Source of the DNA: Methylotenera sp.
GTDB lineage: Bacteria > Pseudomonadota > Gammaproteobacteria > Burkholderiales > Methylophilaceae
DNA length: 64,000 nt
NCBI GenBank assembly: GCA_013141075.1
Contig: JABFRQ010000001.1
Location: forward strand, 124,001 to 188,000
Direction: 5' to 3'
Part shown: positions 1-8,259 of the stretch, one piece after another
Numbering within the stretch: the first letter of the stretch is position 1
Layout of the letters: every line of letters starts with the position of its first letter
Translations under genes and position numbers: made by a program
The notes under the pieces: generated by a model
What the model was told of the DNA's origin: nothing
What the model saw: the letters and a program-made list of their open reading frames with translations, nothing else
The model's database searches: none

Positions 1-361
1 CATGAATCAGCCCGCGATAATGCAACACTGGTAAATCAAAGCCGCTACCGTTCCAGCTAATAATTTGCGGCGTATACTTTTCAACACCATCAAAAAATCG
101 CTGAATAATCTCGGCTTCGGTAGAGTCTGCATCGCCAAGCGTCCACACTTTAAAATTATTACCTTCACGCAAAGCGCATGAAATTGCGCAAATACGATGT
201 TGATAGAGTGGCAAAAAGTCTGTGCCATTTTGCTGGCGACGTTGATGCAAAGCAATGTTAGCAACGTCTTCATCCGATACGCTGGCGGCTAAGCCCAGCA
301 AGGCGCGCAGACCTGTGGTATCGGGGATGGTTTCTATGTCGAATACGAGGGTTGGTGTCAT
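1..361 (-). CDS. PolB-type 3'-5' exonuclease, partial (3' end outside window)
   Basis: The reading frame opens with ATG at 361 and runs off the left edge of the window with no stop, giving about 120 N-terminal residues. It begins MTPTLVFDIETIPD, which carries the exonuclease I motif (D-x-E) of DnaQ-like 3'-5' exonucleases. Further on, IISWNGSGFDLPVL matches the ExoII motif (N-G-x-x-F-D). This combination is typical of the family described as predicted 3'-5' exonuclease related to the PolB exonuclease domain (PF10108). The likely role is hydrolysis of DNA 3' ends in repair or nucleotide salvage, but the biological function of the family is poorly defined. The catalytic ExoIII part is missing because of the window edge. 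A palindromic repeat lies just upstream. Confidence 0.8.
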   Translation of the reverse strand, partial: MTPTLVFDIETIPDTTGLRALLGLAASVSDEDVANIALHQRRQQNGTDFLPLYQHRICAISCALREGNNFKVWTLGDADSTEAEIIQRFFDGVEKYTPQIISWNGSGFDLPVLHYRGLIH

Positions 362-391
362 TTTGTTAGGATACTATAAAAACGATACTTC

Positions 392-466
392 TTTATCGTC
401 ATTGCGAGCGTAGCGCGCCAATCTAACACTTTCAGATTGCCGCGCTACGCTCGCAATGACGATAAA
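392..466. repeat. Palindromic intergenic repeat, copy 1
   Basis: The arms at 392-424 and 434-466 are inverted and match at 32 of 33 positions around a 9-base loop. The core is GTCATTGCGAGCGTAGCG. Near-identical copies lie at 45829-45895 and 60252-60314, and a variant at 34606-34678. It sits between the exonuclease start and the ydbL stop, so it could act as a terminator or mRNA-stabilising hairpin for the ydbH-ynbE-ydbL transcript. It behaves like a REP/MITE-type element. Confidence 0.85.
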
Positions 467-526
467 ACTGTAGTGATATCAGATGAAGATTTGTTTACTT
501 CTTAAGCCTTTTGCTTGTTAAGCTTG

Positions 527-946
527 TTATTTCTTAACCCAAGCACCGTCTTTTTGATACCACCAGCCACTTTGCGCTTTATCTATCCAGCGGCCAGCAA
601 ACGTGGCTTGAATATCGCCGCGCCATTCTGGGTGGCCGTTACCAGCTGCTATTTCTTTATACAATGCATTGCGGTCACCATTTTCTGCAGCTACTAAGGT
701 ATTGATACCTTGTCTGTCTTTAAGTGGTAACGCGGTGGTATCACGCACTGCGATTAAGCCATCTCCCGTGAGACCTATTGCGCCGCTGGCGTAATGTGGG
801 GCAAGCTGCGTGTGACGTGCTTGCATGCTGGCTTTAATAGCCGAAATTGTTGGGGTGTTCACGTCTAAATCAGCAGCAGCATTTGCCAAATTGCTTGATA
901 AAAACATCATCACCGCCACTAAAAATAGTTTGATAAATTTTTGCAT
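527..946 (-). CDS. ydbL: YdbL-family periplasmic protein (DUF1318)
   Basis: This 139-residue protein has a clear Sec signal peptide (residues 1-23, ending ANA) and a mature part with the YdbL/DUF1318 pattern: a region reading LTGDGLIAVRD, then ADV-like RQGINTLVAAENGDRNALY, and a C-terminal extension ending WWYQKDGAWVKK. In E. coli YdbL is the small periplasmic partner of YnbE and YdbH in inter-membrane phospholipid transport and is proposed to control YnbE assembly. Here it is the last gene of the same three-gene set, 40 bases after ynbE. The tail of about 35 residues, rich in Trp and Lys, looks longer than in the usual short family members. The family call is firm; the role is by homology and gene order. 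Confidence 0.85.
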   Translation of the reverse strand: MQKFIKLFLVAVMMFLSSNLANAAADLDVNTPTISAIKASMQARHTQLAPHYASGAIGLTGDGLIAVRDTTALPLKDRQGINTLVAAENGDRNALYKEIAAGNGHPEWRGDIQATFAGRWIDKAQSGWWYQKDGAWVKK

Positions 947-986
947 GTTATTTCCTTTTTAAGACGCTTAATTTTATGATGCTTAA

Positions 987-1190
987 TTATTTAGCTGGTT
1001 GTGCTGTAGGCGCATCTGCTGGCTTATCGGTAGGCGTTGGTACGCCATCTTTTAGCTGCCAAACTTCGTCAATAATTTTATCCGCGGCCTTTTCTGCGGC
1101 AGCAGCGGGGAAATAAATGTTAATAGTCACGCAGGCTGATAGCAGGCCAATTAACGTTAAAATTGTGATGGGTTTGATGTTTTGTTTCAT
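987..1190 (-). CDS. ynbE: YnbE-family outer-membrane lipoprotein
   Basis: This is a 67-residue lipoprotein precursor with a lipobox (LLSAC) and lipidated cysteine at residue 20. It is followed by TINIYFPAAAAEKAADKIIDEVW, the YnbE signature (PF13617). The C-terminus is Pro/Ala-rich and probably disordered. In E. coli YnbE is an outer-membrane lipoprotein that contacts the C-terminus of YdbH, and the two are thought to form a bridge carrying phospholipid across the periplasm. The gene lies between ydbH and ydbL in the same order as in enterobacteria, with short spacers, which supports the call strongly despite its size. Confidence 0.88.
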   Translation of the reverse strand: MKQNIKPITILTLIGLLSACVTINIYFPAAAAEKAADKIIDEVWQLKDGVPTPTDKPADAPTAQPAK

Positions 1191-1243
1191 TGTTTATCCT
1201 TTTTTAAACTTACCACTTTTGTTATGTAGCTTAGCATCAAGCC

Positions 1244-3037
1244 TTACTTCACCAGCATTTTAGTATTGCCATCAGTAATGCGCTTCATTCTACCTAGTAA
1301 ATCAGCCAAACTGACTTTTTGTGTATAGCCATTCACATTAACGGCAGGGATACCTTTCCCTTTAACGATAATGTACCCCGTTGCGGTTGACTCCACACCA
1401 CCTAATTCACATACATCTTGTCGTAATTTACAACTTAAACCAATTTTATCGTAGTTAAATTCTTTAAAAAACCGTAAAAAAGTACGTTGCACGGCGGCGG
1501 CTGTGCCTTCGCCACCTAATGCGGTAATGTTTTCAACCGCGCGTTGTGATATTTTTTTTCTCTGTTTCGTTTCACCCGTGTGAATATAAGCATCTAAATA
1601 CACAGGCTTCCAGTTTTCTAGCACCATATTTTTCACATCGCCCTCTAGTTTTCCCGAAATATCGCCAAAGCTAAATGTGCGCGTCACCGCGCCTAAATCA
1701 ATATCGCGCATCAGCAACTCTGCTCGCATACGCGGCGCAACCCCGAGTGGGTCGTCAATTTTAAGCTTATCCATCGCGATGGTGCCATCAAACACGTTAA
1801 ACGTCATTGCGCCATCCATCGCGAGTTGTTTGCCTGCATAAGTGATTTGCGGCACTTGGCCCGATATTTTGCCCTGCATGGCTGGCCAGCCTAACGCCTT
1901 GCTAAACTCATTCATTGAAATTGGCGTTAAATTCATACTTAAATGCCAGTACCAATTATCCGCAATCATCGCGGCAGATAAATCAGTAAAGTTCAGAGCG
2001 CCATCTAAAATAGGCAAACTAAGTTGCGGCGCGGTAAACGAATAACGGTTGATTTCCGCACTTAAATTGGTGTTACCTAGTGGCATTTTAAGCAAATGGC
2101 CACTTTTATAATCAATACTCACCGTCTTTGCGTTGTTGTAGTCCCAAGGTAGATGCGCATTCATATGGTTAAACGCAAACTTGCCATTTTTATCGTCAAT
2201 GTTGGCGTCGCGTAAATTCAGCTCGAAGCTACTAGGTTCTAGGTTTTTAATCTCAAATTGCCAGTCTGCTTTACCTGAAACATCTAAGTTGCCAAAGGCT
2301 GATTTTTCAACCATGGGTTTTAAAAAAACTGAATAAAGCCCTGCAAAATCAACATCTTTAGCCGATACTTTAATATCTTCTACCACTTTGGTTTGCGTGT
2401 TAATTTGCACGCTGCTGGTCATCATACCAACGCCATTCACTAACAAGCTGGCATTATCTATATTGAGCATGGGCGCTTTAAACGTGCCGTTTACTTCAAA
2501 TTTATTGCCCGCTTTACCAAAGTAAAATGGCTGCCAAAAAAGCTCGCCTTTATCCCAACTAATCAAGCCATTCCATTGCCAACGATTGTTGATATTTTTT
2601 GCGGCAAGTTTAATTTGACCTGTGAGTTTTTCACCCGCATGCAAGCCAGATTCATCGCTAAAGTTTGCATTATCAAACGCTAAATTCATTGAAAAGTCGT
2701 TTGGGTAGCTCACAAATTTGATGGAAAATGGCACTTTAGTTTGGCTAGCGATAAAGCTACCATTGAGGCAATCTATTTGGCCAATTTTATCGGTATTAAA
2801 TTGTGCACATTGCAAATCAAACGGAATAAACGCCCTTTCATTAGTAGGTTTTATTTCGGCATGTAATTTAAGTGTGGGCTCTACACCTTTCAAATCTACC
2901 TGAAACTGCGCATTTTTGAGCTTGCCTGCAGGTGCGTCAATTTCACCCACTTGAAAATGAATAGCACTAATAGCAAAAGCTTGTTGGCAAAACAAACTTA
3001 TGCCTAAAGTAAAGCTTACTAATAACTGGCGCAACAT
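1244..3037 (-). CDS. ydbH: YdbH-family AsmA-like inter-membrane transport protein
   Basis: The frame is open from 3091, but ATG at 3037 gives a normal signal or anchor sequence (MLRQLLVSFTLGISLFCQQAFA) and starts 13 bases after the cysM stop, so I prefer it; the longer start would overlap cysM. The product has about 597 residues, dominated by beta-strand-like alternating segments typical of AsmA/YdbH proteins (long hydrophobic-groove lipid-transport bridges). The C-terminal part (from about residue 400, including GKISGQVPQITY, FDGTIAMDKLKI and IVKGKGIPAVNVNGY) resembles the conserved YdbH C-terminus. It is shorter than E. coli YdbH (about 880 residues). Together with ynbE and ydbL immediately downstream it forms the known YdbH-YnbE-YdbL set, proposed to move phospholipids to the outer membrane redundantly with YhdP and TamB. 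Confidence 0.82.
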   Translation of the reverse strand: MLRQLLVSFTLGISLFCQQAFAISAIHFQVGEIDAPAGKLKNAQFQVDLKGVEPTLKLHAEIKPTNERAFIPFDLQCAQFNTDKIGQIDCLNGSFIASQTKVPFSIKFVSYPNDFSMNLAFDNANFSDESGLHAGEKLTGQIKLAAKNINNRWQWNGLISWDKGELFWQPFYFGKAGNKFEVNGTFKAPMLNIDNASLLVNGVGMMTSSVQINTQTKVVEDIKVSAKDVDFAGLYSVFLKPMVEKSAFGNLDVSGKADWQFEIKNLEPSSFELNLRDANIDDKNGKFAFNHMNAHLPWDYNNAKTVSIDYKSGHLLKMPLGNTNLSAEINRYSFTAPQLSLPILDGALNFTDLSAAMIADNWYWHLSMNLTPISMNEFSKALGWPAMQGKISGQVPQITYAGKQLAMDGAMTFNVFDGTIAMDKLKIDDPLGVAPRMRAELLMRDIDLGAVTRTFSFGDISGKLEGDVKNMVLENWKPVYLDAYIHTGETKQRKKISQRAVENITALGGEGTAAAVQRTFLRFFKEFNYDKIGLSCKLRQDVCELGGVESTATGYIIVKGKGIPAVNVNGYTQKVSLADLLGRMKRITDGNTKMLVK

Positions 3038-3050
3038 TAACTTGGAGACA

Positions 3051-3938
3051 TTAACTTGGGAAAACGCCTGTGGATAAATAACGGTCTCCACGGTCGCATA
3101 CTATAGTCACAATCACTGCATTTTCTAACTCTTTTGATAATTGCAATGCCGTGTAAAGCGCGCCGCCGCTAGAGATTCCTGCAAAAACACCTTCTTCGGT
3201 GGCGAGTTTTCTGGTTATATTTTCCGCATTCTTTTGGTTCACGTAACGCAATTCATCTACCCGTTTTGCATCAAAAATGGTTGGCATATATTCCACTGGC
3301 CACTTACGAATGCCTGGAATCTGGCTACCTTCTTCAGGCTGCACGCCAATAATTTTGATGTTTGAATTTTGCTCTTTTAAATAGCGCGAAGTGCCCATAA
3401 TTGTGCCTGTGGTGCCCATGCTAGAAACAAAATGTGTGACTTTGCCTGCGGTATCACGCCAAATTTCAGGGCCTGTGCCTTCATAATGCGCGAGTGGGTT
3501 ATCCATATTGCCAAATTGGTCAAGCACAATGCCCTCGCCCTCAGCGGCCATTTTTTGTGCTACATCTCTGGCTAATTCCATGCTGCCATCTTTTGGCGTC
3601 AGCACCAACTCAGCACCATAAGCTTTCATACTTTGGCGGCGTTCTACACTTTGGTTTTCTGGCATTACCAACACCATTTTATAACCACGCATTGCCGCCA
3701 CCATTGCCAGCGCAATGCCTGTGTTACCGCTGGTAGCCTCAATGAGCGTGTCACCAGGCTTGATATCGCCGCGCGCTTCAGCGTGCATAATCATCGAAAG
3801 CGCTGGCCTATCTTTCACCGAACCTGCAGGGTTATTGCCTTCAAGTTTGAGTAAAATGGTGTTGCTGGTATCGCCGCCTAAACGTTGTAATTTAACAAGT
3901 GGCGTGTTACCTACAAATTGGTCTAAAGTTTTATACAT
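3051..3938 (-). CDS. cysM: Cysteine synthase B (O-acetylserine sulfhydrylase)
   Basis: The 295-residue product aligns by eye from end to end with E. coli CysM: GNTPLVKLQRLGG near the start, the PLP lysine K42 in NNPAGSVKDR, the phosphate-binding loop SGNTGIALAM, the glycine loop SSMGTTGTIMG, and the C-terminal CDRGDRYLSTGVF. It condenses O-acetylserine with sulfide or thiosulfate to make cysteine (or S-sulfocysteine) in the cytoplasm. The KLQRLGG, LKLEGNNPAGSVKDR and CDRGDRYLSTGVF matches favour CysM over CysK. It starts two bases after dsbB and is followed 13 bases later by ydbH, so it is inside a tight minus-strand operon. Confidence 0.95.
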   Translation of the reverse strand: MYKTLDQFVGNTPLVKLQRLGGDTSNTILLKLEGNNPAGSVKDRPALSMIMHAEARGDIKPGDTLIEATSGNTGIALAMVAAMRGYKMVLVMPENQSVERRQSMKAYGAELVLTPKDGSMELARDVAQKMAAEGEGIVLDQFGNMDNPLAHYEGTGPEIWRDTAGKVTHFVSSMGTTGTIMGTSRYLKEQNSNIKIIGVQPEEGSQIPGIRKWPVEYMPTIFDAKRVDELRYVNQKNAENITRKLATEEGVFAGISSGGALYTALQLSKELENAVIVTIVCDRGDRYLSTGVFPS

Positions 3939-3940
3939 AC

Positions 3941-4450
3941 TTACTTTCTATTTAATTTTGCTAAGATATTTATCTTACCTAAATACACTGCGTAAACACC
4001 AAACCCAATAAACGCGATTAACGCCTGTTGTGGAATGGTTAAGCCGAGCAATGTCCAGTCTATCGCCGCGCAATCGCCAGTGCCTTTAAAAATTAAGGTG
4101 AACATTTTTTTGAGCGGAAAGTTTTCAAACATATAATCAAACCCCACACCACAACTGGCTTGCATGGTTTCGCGGTGCGCTTGTATCCACCAGTGGCGCG
4201 TTGCCCAACCAGCGCCAACCAAAGCGGTAAGTACTTGAAGCGCCGCAAAAGTTTTGGGGCGTTTATTCACAATGGCTGCAATTAAAAACAAAACACCTAG
4301 CGACATAAATACAATGCGCTGGGTAATGCACAGCGGGCAAGGGTCTAGGTTGTAAGTAGTTTGAATCCATAAGGCGAGGCCGACCAAGCCAAAACAGGCT
4401 ATAAAGCCAATTAAATAGCCACGTCTGCCGCTGAGTATATTCTTTAACAT
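3941..4450 (-). CDS. dsbB: Disulfide bond formation protein B
   Basis: This inner-membrane quinone oxidoreductase re-oxidises DsbA. The frame is open upstream to 4504, but ATG at 4450 (MLKNILSGRRGYL) places the first membrane segment at the usual distance from the N-terminus, giving about 169 residues. Four hydrophobic segments are visible. The first periplasmic redox pair is C38-P-L-C41 (the CxxC motif) and the second pair lies in the large loop (QASCGVGFDY and GTGDCAAIDW). The Arg after the first pair (TQR) is also conserved in DsbB. The gene leads the run dsbB-cysM-ydbH-ynbE-ydbL and is divergent from xseA. Confidence 0.92.
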   Translation of the reverse strand: MLKNILSGRRGYLIGFIACFGLVGLALWIQTTYNLDPCPLCITQRIVFMSLGVLFLIAAIVNKRPKTFAALQVLTALVGAGWATRHWWIQAHRETMQASCGVGFDYMFENFPLKKMFTLIFKGTGDCAAIDWTLLGLTIPQQALIAFIGFGVYAVYLGKINILAKLNRK

Positions 4451-4517
4451 GTTTAAAAAAACCTTTTTAAAATTCTTACGCATACGCGATTCTTGCCTAG
4501 GCAAGACTAACAGTAAT

Positions 4518-4548
4518 TTGAGGCGACTGCTGAAAACTCACTTATAAT
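4518..4548 (+). promoter_or_regulatory. Possible sigma70 promoter of xseA
   Basis: A perfect -10 box TATAAT lies at 4543-4548, 33 bases before the xseA start codon, with TTGAGG at 4518-4523 as a candidate -35 at a slightly long spacing of 19. The position between the divergent dsbB and xseA genes fits. The -35 match is imperfect. Confidence 0.45.
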
Positions 4549-4581
4549 TCACCTAATAAACATTGTAATAGATAAAGCCCC

Positions 4582-5802
4582 ATGACAGAACCCAGTTTAT
4601 TTCTTAATCAAAAAATTATGACAGTCACCGAGCTAAATCGTTTAGCGCGTGAGGTATTAGAGTTAAGTTTTCCGCTATTTTGGGTATCTGGCGAGGTTTC
4701 TAACTTCACCCGCGCGGCCAGCGGCCATTGGTATTTTTCACTTAAAGATGCTGGCGCGCAAGTCAAATGTGTGATGTTTAAAGGCCGCAATAGTTATGTA
4801 GACTTTACGCCGCGCGAGGGCGATAAAATTGAAGCGCGCTGCACAGTGACGCTTTATGAAGCACGAGGTGATTTTCAACTCACCGTTGAGTTTGTGCAAA
4901 AAGCTGGCTTGGGTGCGCTGTTTGAGGCATTTGAGAAATTAAAAGCCAAGCTAACCCATGAAGGCTTATTTGATGCGGCTTACAAGCAGGCGATTCCTAA
5001 GCATCCACAAAAAATTGGTATTGTCACTTCGCCCGATGCCGCCGCTTTGCGCGATGTGTTGACCACATTAAAACGCCGTAACCCGAATATTAGCGTGATT
5101 ATTTACCCCACACCCGTGCAAGGCAAAGGCGCGGCGCAACTTATCGCCAACGCCATTCACACCGCCAATAATCGCGCAGAAGTGGATACGCTGATTATTT
5201 GCCGAGGCGGCGGCAGTATGGAAGATTTATGGCAATTTAACGAAGAAATCGTCGCCCGCGCGATTGATGAATGCAGCATTCCCACCATTAGCGGCGTTGG
5301 GCATGAAACAGACTTCACCATTTGCGATTTTGTGGCAGATTGTCGCGCCGCCACGCCCACAGCGGCGGCTGAGCTTGCAACACAACCGCGTGAAAACCTA
5401 TTAAGCGCACTGCAACAACTGCAACAAAGGCTGGGCAGAAACGCCTTACAACTCATCAACCAACGCACACAAGCGCTTGATTATTTAGCTAGAAGATTAG
5501 TTTCACCCACGCAACAAATTGCGCAGCAAAAATCGCAATTGGCGCAAATAACTGCTCGCTTAAACGCAAGCATCAACCAACAGCTACAAACCAAACAACA
5601 CAATGTGCTGCGCTTGAGCCAAAACCTGCAACATTTAAACCCGCAAGCCGTGCTAAAACGCGGCTACGCAATGGTGCAAAATCAATTGGGGAATATTGTT
5701 TCATCAAGCGAGCAATTAAACATTGGTGATGAAGTAAAGCTGACTTTTGGCGTTGGCACGGCAGGTGCAACTATCAATAATACCAGCAACAAAACGCGCT
5801 AA
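4582..5802 (+). CDS. xseA: Exodeoxyribonuclease VII large subunit
   Basis: The 406-residue product has the XseA order: an N-terminal OB-fold (residues about 10-110, with LFWVSGEVSNFTR and GHWYFSLKDAGAQVKCVMF), the catalytic core (TSPDAAALRDVL, CRGGGSMEDLWQFN, ISGVGHETDFTICDFVAD, RAATPTAAAEL), a long Gln-rich coiled-coil region (about 270-350), and the C-terminal LKRGYAMVQ segment. With the small subunit XseB it degrades single-stranded DNA in both directions in mismatch repair and recombination. xseB is not in this window. Its stop codon overlaps the stop of the convergent gene at 5799 by two bases. Confidence 0.95.
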   Translation: MTEPSLFLNQKIMTVTELNRLAREVLELSFPLFWVSGEVSNFTRAASGHWYFSLKDAGAQVKCVMFKGRNSYVDFTPREGDKIEARCTVTLYEARGDFQLTVEFVQKAGLGALFEAFEKLKAKLTHEGLFDAAYKQAIPKHPQKIGIVTSPDAAALRDVLTTLKRRNPNISVIIYPTPVQGKGAAQLIANAIHTANNRAEVDTLIICRGGGSMEDLWQFNEEIVARAIDECSIPTISGVGHETDFTICDFVADCRAATPTAAAELATQPRENLLSALQQLQQRLGRNALQLINQRTQALDYLARRLVSPTQQIAQQKSQLAQITARLNASINQQLQTKQHNVLRLSQNLQHLNPQAVLKRGYAMVQNQLGNIVSSSEQLNIGDEVKLTFGVGTAGATINNTSNKTR

Positions 5803-6362
5803 TTTTGTAGATAGATAAATATCGGTACTTGGATTGCTATGACTTTAACGAATCCATCTTCTGCTGCGTTAACACGGAGGTCGGGATGCGTCAGAAAAAG
5901 CTGCTCCGCCCTATTGCTAACACTTAGTGTAATTTTGGTATGATTGTAACCATTAGCTTCTGTAGTGTGTTTAATCGATTCAATTTTAAGCATACTCGGA
6001 CTAACCTGAAGTTTCTGCCTAAGAAGCTTATAATATAGCGATTCAGCTTGATCTGGATGCATAGCCCTTGATTTAAGAAACATCTGACATTTTTTGCTAT
6101 TTTCTGGGTCAATTATTTGAAACTTGTCCTTGCACATCTTGAGCTCCAAAATCGCTTCATTGTTTTCCAATGACCCTATCCCTTCAAAATGAATCACTTC
6201 AGCCAAAGTTGGAGCTTTTGGCCCAAAAACTGTCTGAATAAATTCTTTCACATCTTGTTGAATCTCTTTGTCGCTAAAATGGTCAGAATCTGCCATGGAA
6301 ATGCTAGGAAGAAGAATTATTACTAAATTAGCCAATGACCGTATTACTGATAATAGCTTCAT
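5799..6362 (-). CDS. Uncharacterised secreted protein
   Basis: I do not recognise this 187-residue protein. It begins with a plausible Sec signal peptide (MKLLSVIRSLANLVIILLPSISMA, cleavage near residue 24). The mature part is charged and mixed alpha/beta with two cysteines close together (EMCKDKF... KKCQMF), which could form a disulfide in the periplasm. No membrane segment follows the signal. The stop codon overlaps that of xseA on the other strand, and a strong palindrome lies just upstream of its start at 6413-6445, so it is probably transcribed alone. Codon use is more AT-rich and less regular than in neighbouring genes, suggesting an accessory gene. Confidence 0.65.
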   Translation of the reverse strand: MKLLSVIRSLANLVIILLPSISMADSDHFSDKEIQQDVKEFIQTVFGPKAPTLAEVIHFEGIGSLENNEAILELKMCKDKFQIIDPENSKKCQMFLKSRAMHPDQAESLYYKLLRQKLQVSPSMLKIESIKHTTEANGYNHTKITLSVSNRAEQLFLTHPDLRVNAAEDGFVKVIAIQVPIFIYLQN

Positions 6363-6412
6363 CTTATTAGCAATTCCATTTGTAATTATTTGATTGATTG
6401 TGGTTAAGCCCG

Positions 6413-6445
6413 CGTACGGCGTACCCGTTTACGGTACGCCGTACG
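6413..6445. repeat. Perfect palindrome, 13-base arms
   Basis: CGTACGGCGTACC at 6413-6425 and its exact complement at 6433-6445 flank a 7-base spacer. It lies between the DUF455 gene and the secreted protein gene on the minus strand. There is no T-run directly after it, so it is more likely a repeat element or an operator than a simple terminator. A further weak hairpin (CTCAAAG...CTTTTGAG) lies at 6491-6508. Confidence 0.7.
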
Positions 6446-6521
6446 TTGAATCTCACCCTTCGACGGGCTGCTTCGCGAGTCCGCCCTATTCTCAAAGTTG
6501 CTTTTGAGCGTTTTAGTACGT

Positions 6522-7319
6522 TTAAATTGCCGCTAATACTTGTAACTCTAGCTCAGTAAAACCTGCTTCACGCCTTGCATCTAAGTTAAATGGTGGGCGT
6601 GGTTTTGGTGCGTCATATTGCTCGGCTAGTTGCTCATAAGTGGCAATTGGTTCTAGGCCGCGCTGTTCGCAAAGCCAATTAAACCAAGTGTTGCCTATTG
6701 AAACATGGCCTACTTCGTCACGCAAGGTAATGTCTAAAATCTCAGCAGCTAGTAAATCGCCCGCTTGTGCGAGTTTGGCGCGTAAGGCTGGCAAGGCATC
6801 TAAACCGCGCGCTTCCATGGTGCGCGGTACGAGTGCCATGCGAGCCAGCACATCATTTTTGGTTCTATCCACCATTTCCCACAAACTATTATGTGCGTCA
6901 AAATCACCGTAAGTAAACCCTAAAGTTTGTAGATGTGTATTGAGTAGCGAGTAATGATGCGCTTCTTCAATGGCTACTTTTAGCCAGTCGCGATAATAAT
7001 TTTCGGGCATATCGGCAAAGCGCCAAATGGCATCTAAAGCCAAATTGATGGCGTTAAATTCAATATGCGTGAGCGCGTGAATTAAGCCCGCACGGCCTTC
7101 AATTGTGCGCATAGAGCGCTTAGCCACTTGCAAAGGCGAAACTAATTGCGGCTTAGCAGGGATGCCAGGAATGGTTTTAGATATGCCCTGCGAGGCGCAT
7201 AGATGCTGGCTCGCAGCGATGCGTAAATTTTCACCCTTAAGCGCTAATACGCCTTTGGATTTTTTTGTCGCATCGCATTCGCATAGTAAATCTAGCGCGG
7301 CTTGTCGTAGTTCTTTCAC
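6522..7319 (-). CDS. DUF455 ferritin-like protein
   Basis: The 265-residue product matches the DUF455 family (PF04305) of ferritin-like helical-bundle proteins. The expected metal-binding carboxylate/histidine motifs are visible: LTHIEFNAINLALDAIWRF (E, H), IEEAHHYSLLNTHLQTLGF (E-x-x-H), and LDITLRDEVGHVSIGNTWF (E-x-x-H). These suggest a di-iron site, so oxidase or hydroxylase chemistry is possible, but no function is established for the family. It is soluble with no signal peptide. It ends the minus-strand run that starts with the flavocytochrome c genes and begins only two bases after the beta-propeller lipoprotein gene, so the two are probably cotranscribed. Confidence 0.85.
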   Translation of the reverse strand: MKELRQAALDLLCECDATKKSKGVLALKGENLRIAASQHLCASQGISKTIPGIPAKPQLVSPLQVAKRSMRTIEGRAGLIHALTHIEFNAINLALDAIWRFADMPENYYRDWLKVAIEEAHHYSLLNTHLQTLGFTYGDFDAHNSLWEMVDRTKNDVLARMALVPRTMEARGLDALPALRAKLAQAGDLLAAEILDITLRDEVGHVSIGNTWFNWLCEQRGLEPIATYEQLAEQYDAPKPRPPFNLDARREAGFTELELQVLAAI

Positions 7320-7321
7320 GC

Positions 7322-8194
7322 TTATTTTAGCGAAATAAAATCAAGCTCGCCCGCTTTCATGTCTGGCACCATCAGGTATTTTTCATTTTTAGTCGTGGCA
7401 ATATCTGCCGCAGATTGATAGCCACTTTTCAACTCAGAAAGCTCACCTTTTGTGCTCAAACTAAACACCTTGCCTGACTTCCAATCGCTCACATACATGG
7501 TGCCATTTGAGTGATGCACTACGCCATCACCACCGCCAAAACCTTCAGCAATATCAGTTAAAGCTTTGGTTTGTTGGTTAAAACTGTACAACACGCCTGA
7601 AGTAAAATCGACAAAAATCAATATATTGCTGGTGTCATCTGCCAATAAGCCATTTGGCGCCATTACGCGGGCATCTTGCTTGCCATCGATGAGTAATGTG
7701 ACTTTTCCAGCTGCATCAAGTTTATAAATCGCGCCGCCTTTTCCTGTGCCTAAAATATCGCCGCTGTCAGACACATACAAATTGCCTTGTGGGTCGGCTT
7801 CTAGGTCATTTAAAAATTGTGGCGTTGCAGGAAAAGCGCTGGCAGCCGCAAAAACACTGGCTTTACCATCTGCAAGCGAGATTTTTATAATTTTGGTTTT
7901 ATCAGCCACATATAAATAATCACCAATAATTTTCAAACCTTTTGGGTCATCCAAACCTTGCGCAAACATGCGTGCAAGGCCGTTTTCTATTACAGAAATT
8001 TGGCCATCACCATCTTTACCAAAACCACCAATTTCAGATACAAAAATACGCCCATCTTTGGCTTGCACAACAGATTCTGGCGTTTTTAAGCCTGTAATTT
8101 TTTGCATTAAACCCTGATTAGATTTGAGTTCTTTTACGCAACCAACCCCAACAAATGCAGCCATCAACGCGATGATAAGTAATTTTTTTTGCAT
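7322..8194 (-). CDS. SMP-30/NHL-type beta-propeller lipoprotein
   Basis: This is a 290-residue lipoprotein with a lipobox ending at C19 (VGVGC). The mature part shows repeated blades of the SMP-30/gluconolactonase/NHL type: VQAKDGRIFVSEIG, IGDYLYVADKTKIIKI, ADPQGNLYVSDSG, MAPNGLLADDTSNILIFVDF, VHHSNGTMYVSDWKSGKVFSL. Such six-bladed propellers bind a divalent metal and include lactonases and substrate-binding scaffolds. No specific substrate can be named. It is presumably anchored in the envelope and faces the periplasm. Its position after the PQQ-type sugar dehydrogenase gene would fit hydrolysis of the lactone made by that enzyme, but this is only inference. Confidence 0.75.
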   Translation of the reverse strand: MQKKLLIIALMAAFVGVGCVKELKSNQGLMQKITGLKTPESVVQAKDGRIFVSEIGGFGKDGDGQISVIENGLARMFAQGLDDPKGLKIIGDYLYVADKTKIIKISLADGKASVFAAASAFPATPQFLNDLEADPQGNLYVSDSGDILGTGKGGAIYKLDAAGKVTLLIDGKQDARVMAPNGLLADDTSNILIFVDFTSGVLYSFNQQTKALTDIAEGFGGGDGVVHHSNGTMYVSDWKSGKVFSLSTKGELSELKSGYQSAADIATTKNEKYLMVPDMKAGELDFISLK

Positions 8195-8259
8195 GATATA
8201 TTCCTTTTATTTTTTGAAAATTTGCAGCATTTAACTTTAATAGCGGTTAATAAATAACA

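Noticed and set aside
7-273. Minus-strand frame of 88 codons at the left edge
   Set aside because: It is out of frame with the PolB-type exonuclease, which has clear DIET and NGSGFD motifs.
3037-3091. Longer start of ydbH at 3091
   Set aside because: It would overlap cysM and push the signal sequence inwards; ATG 3037 gives a standard signal peptide.
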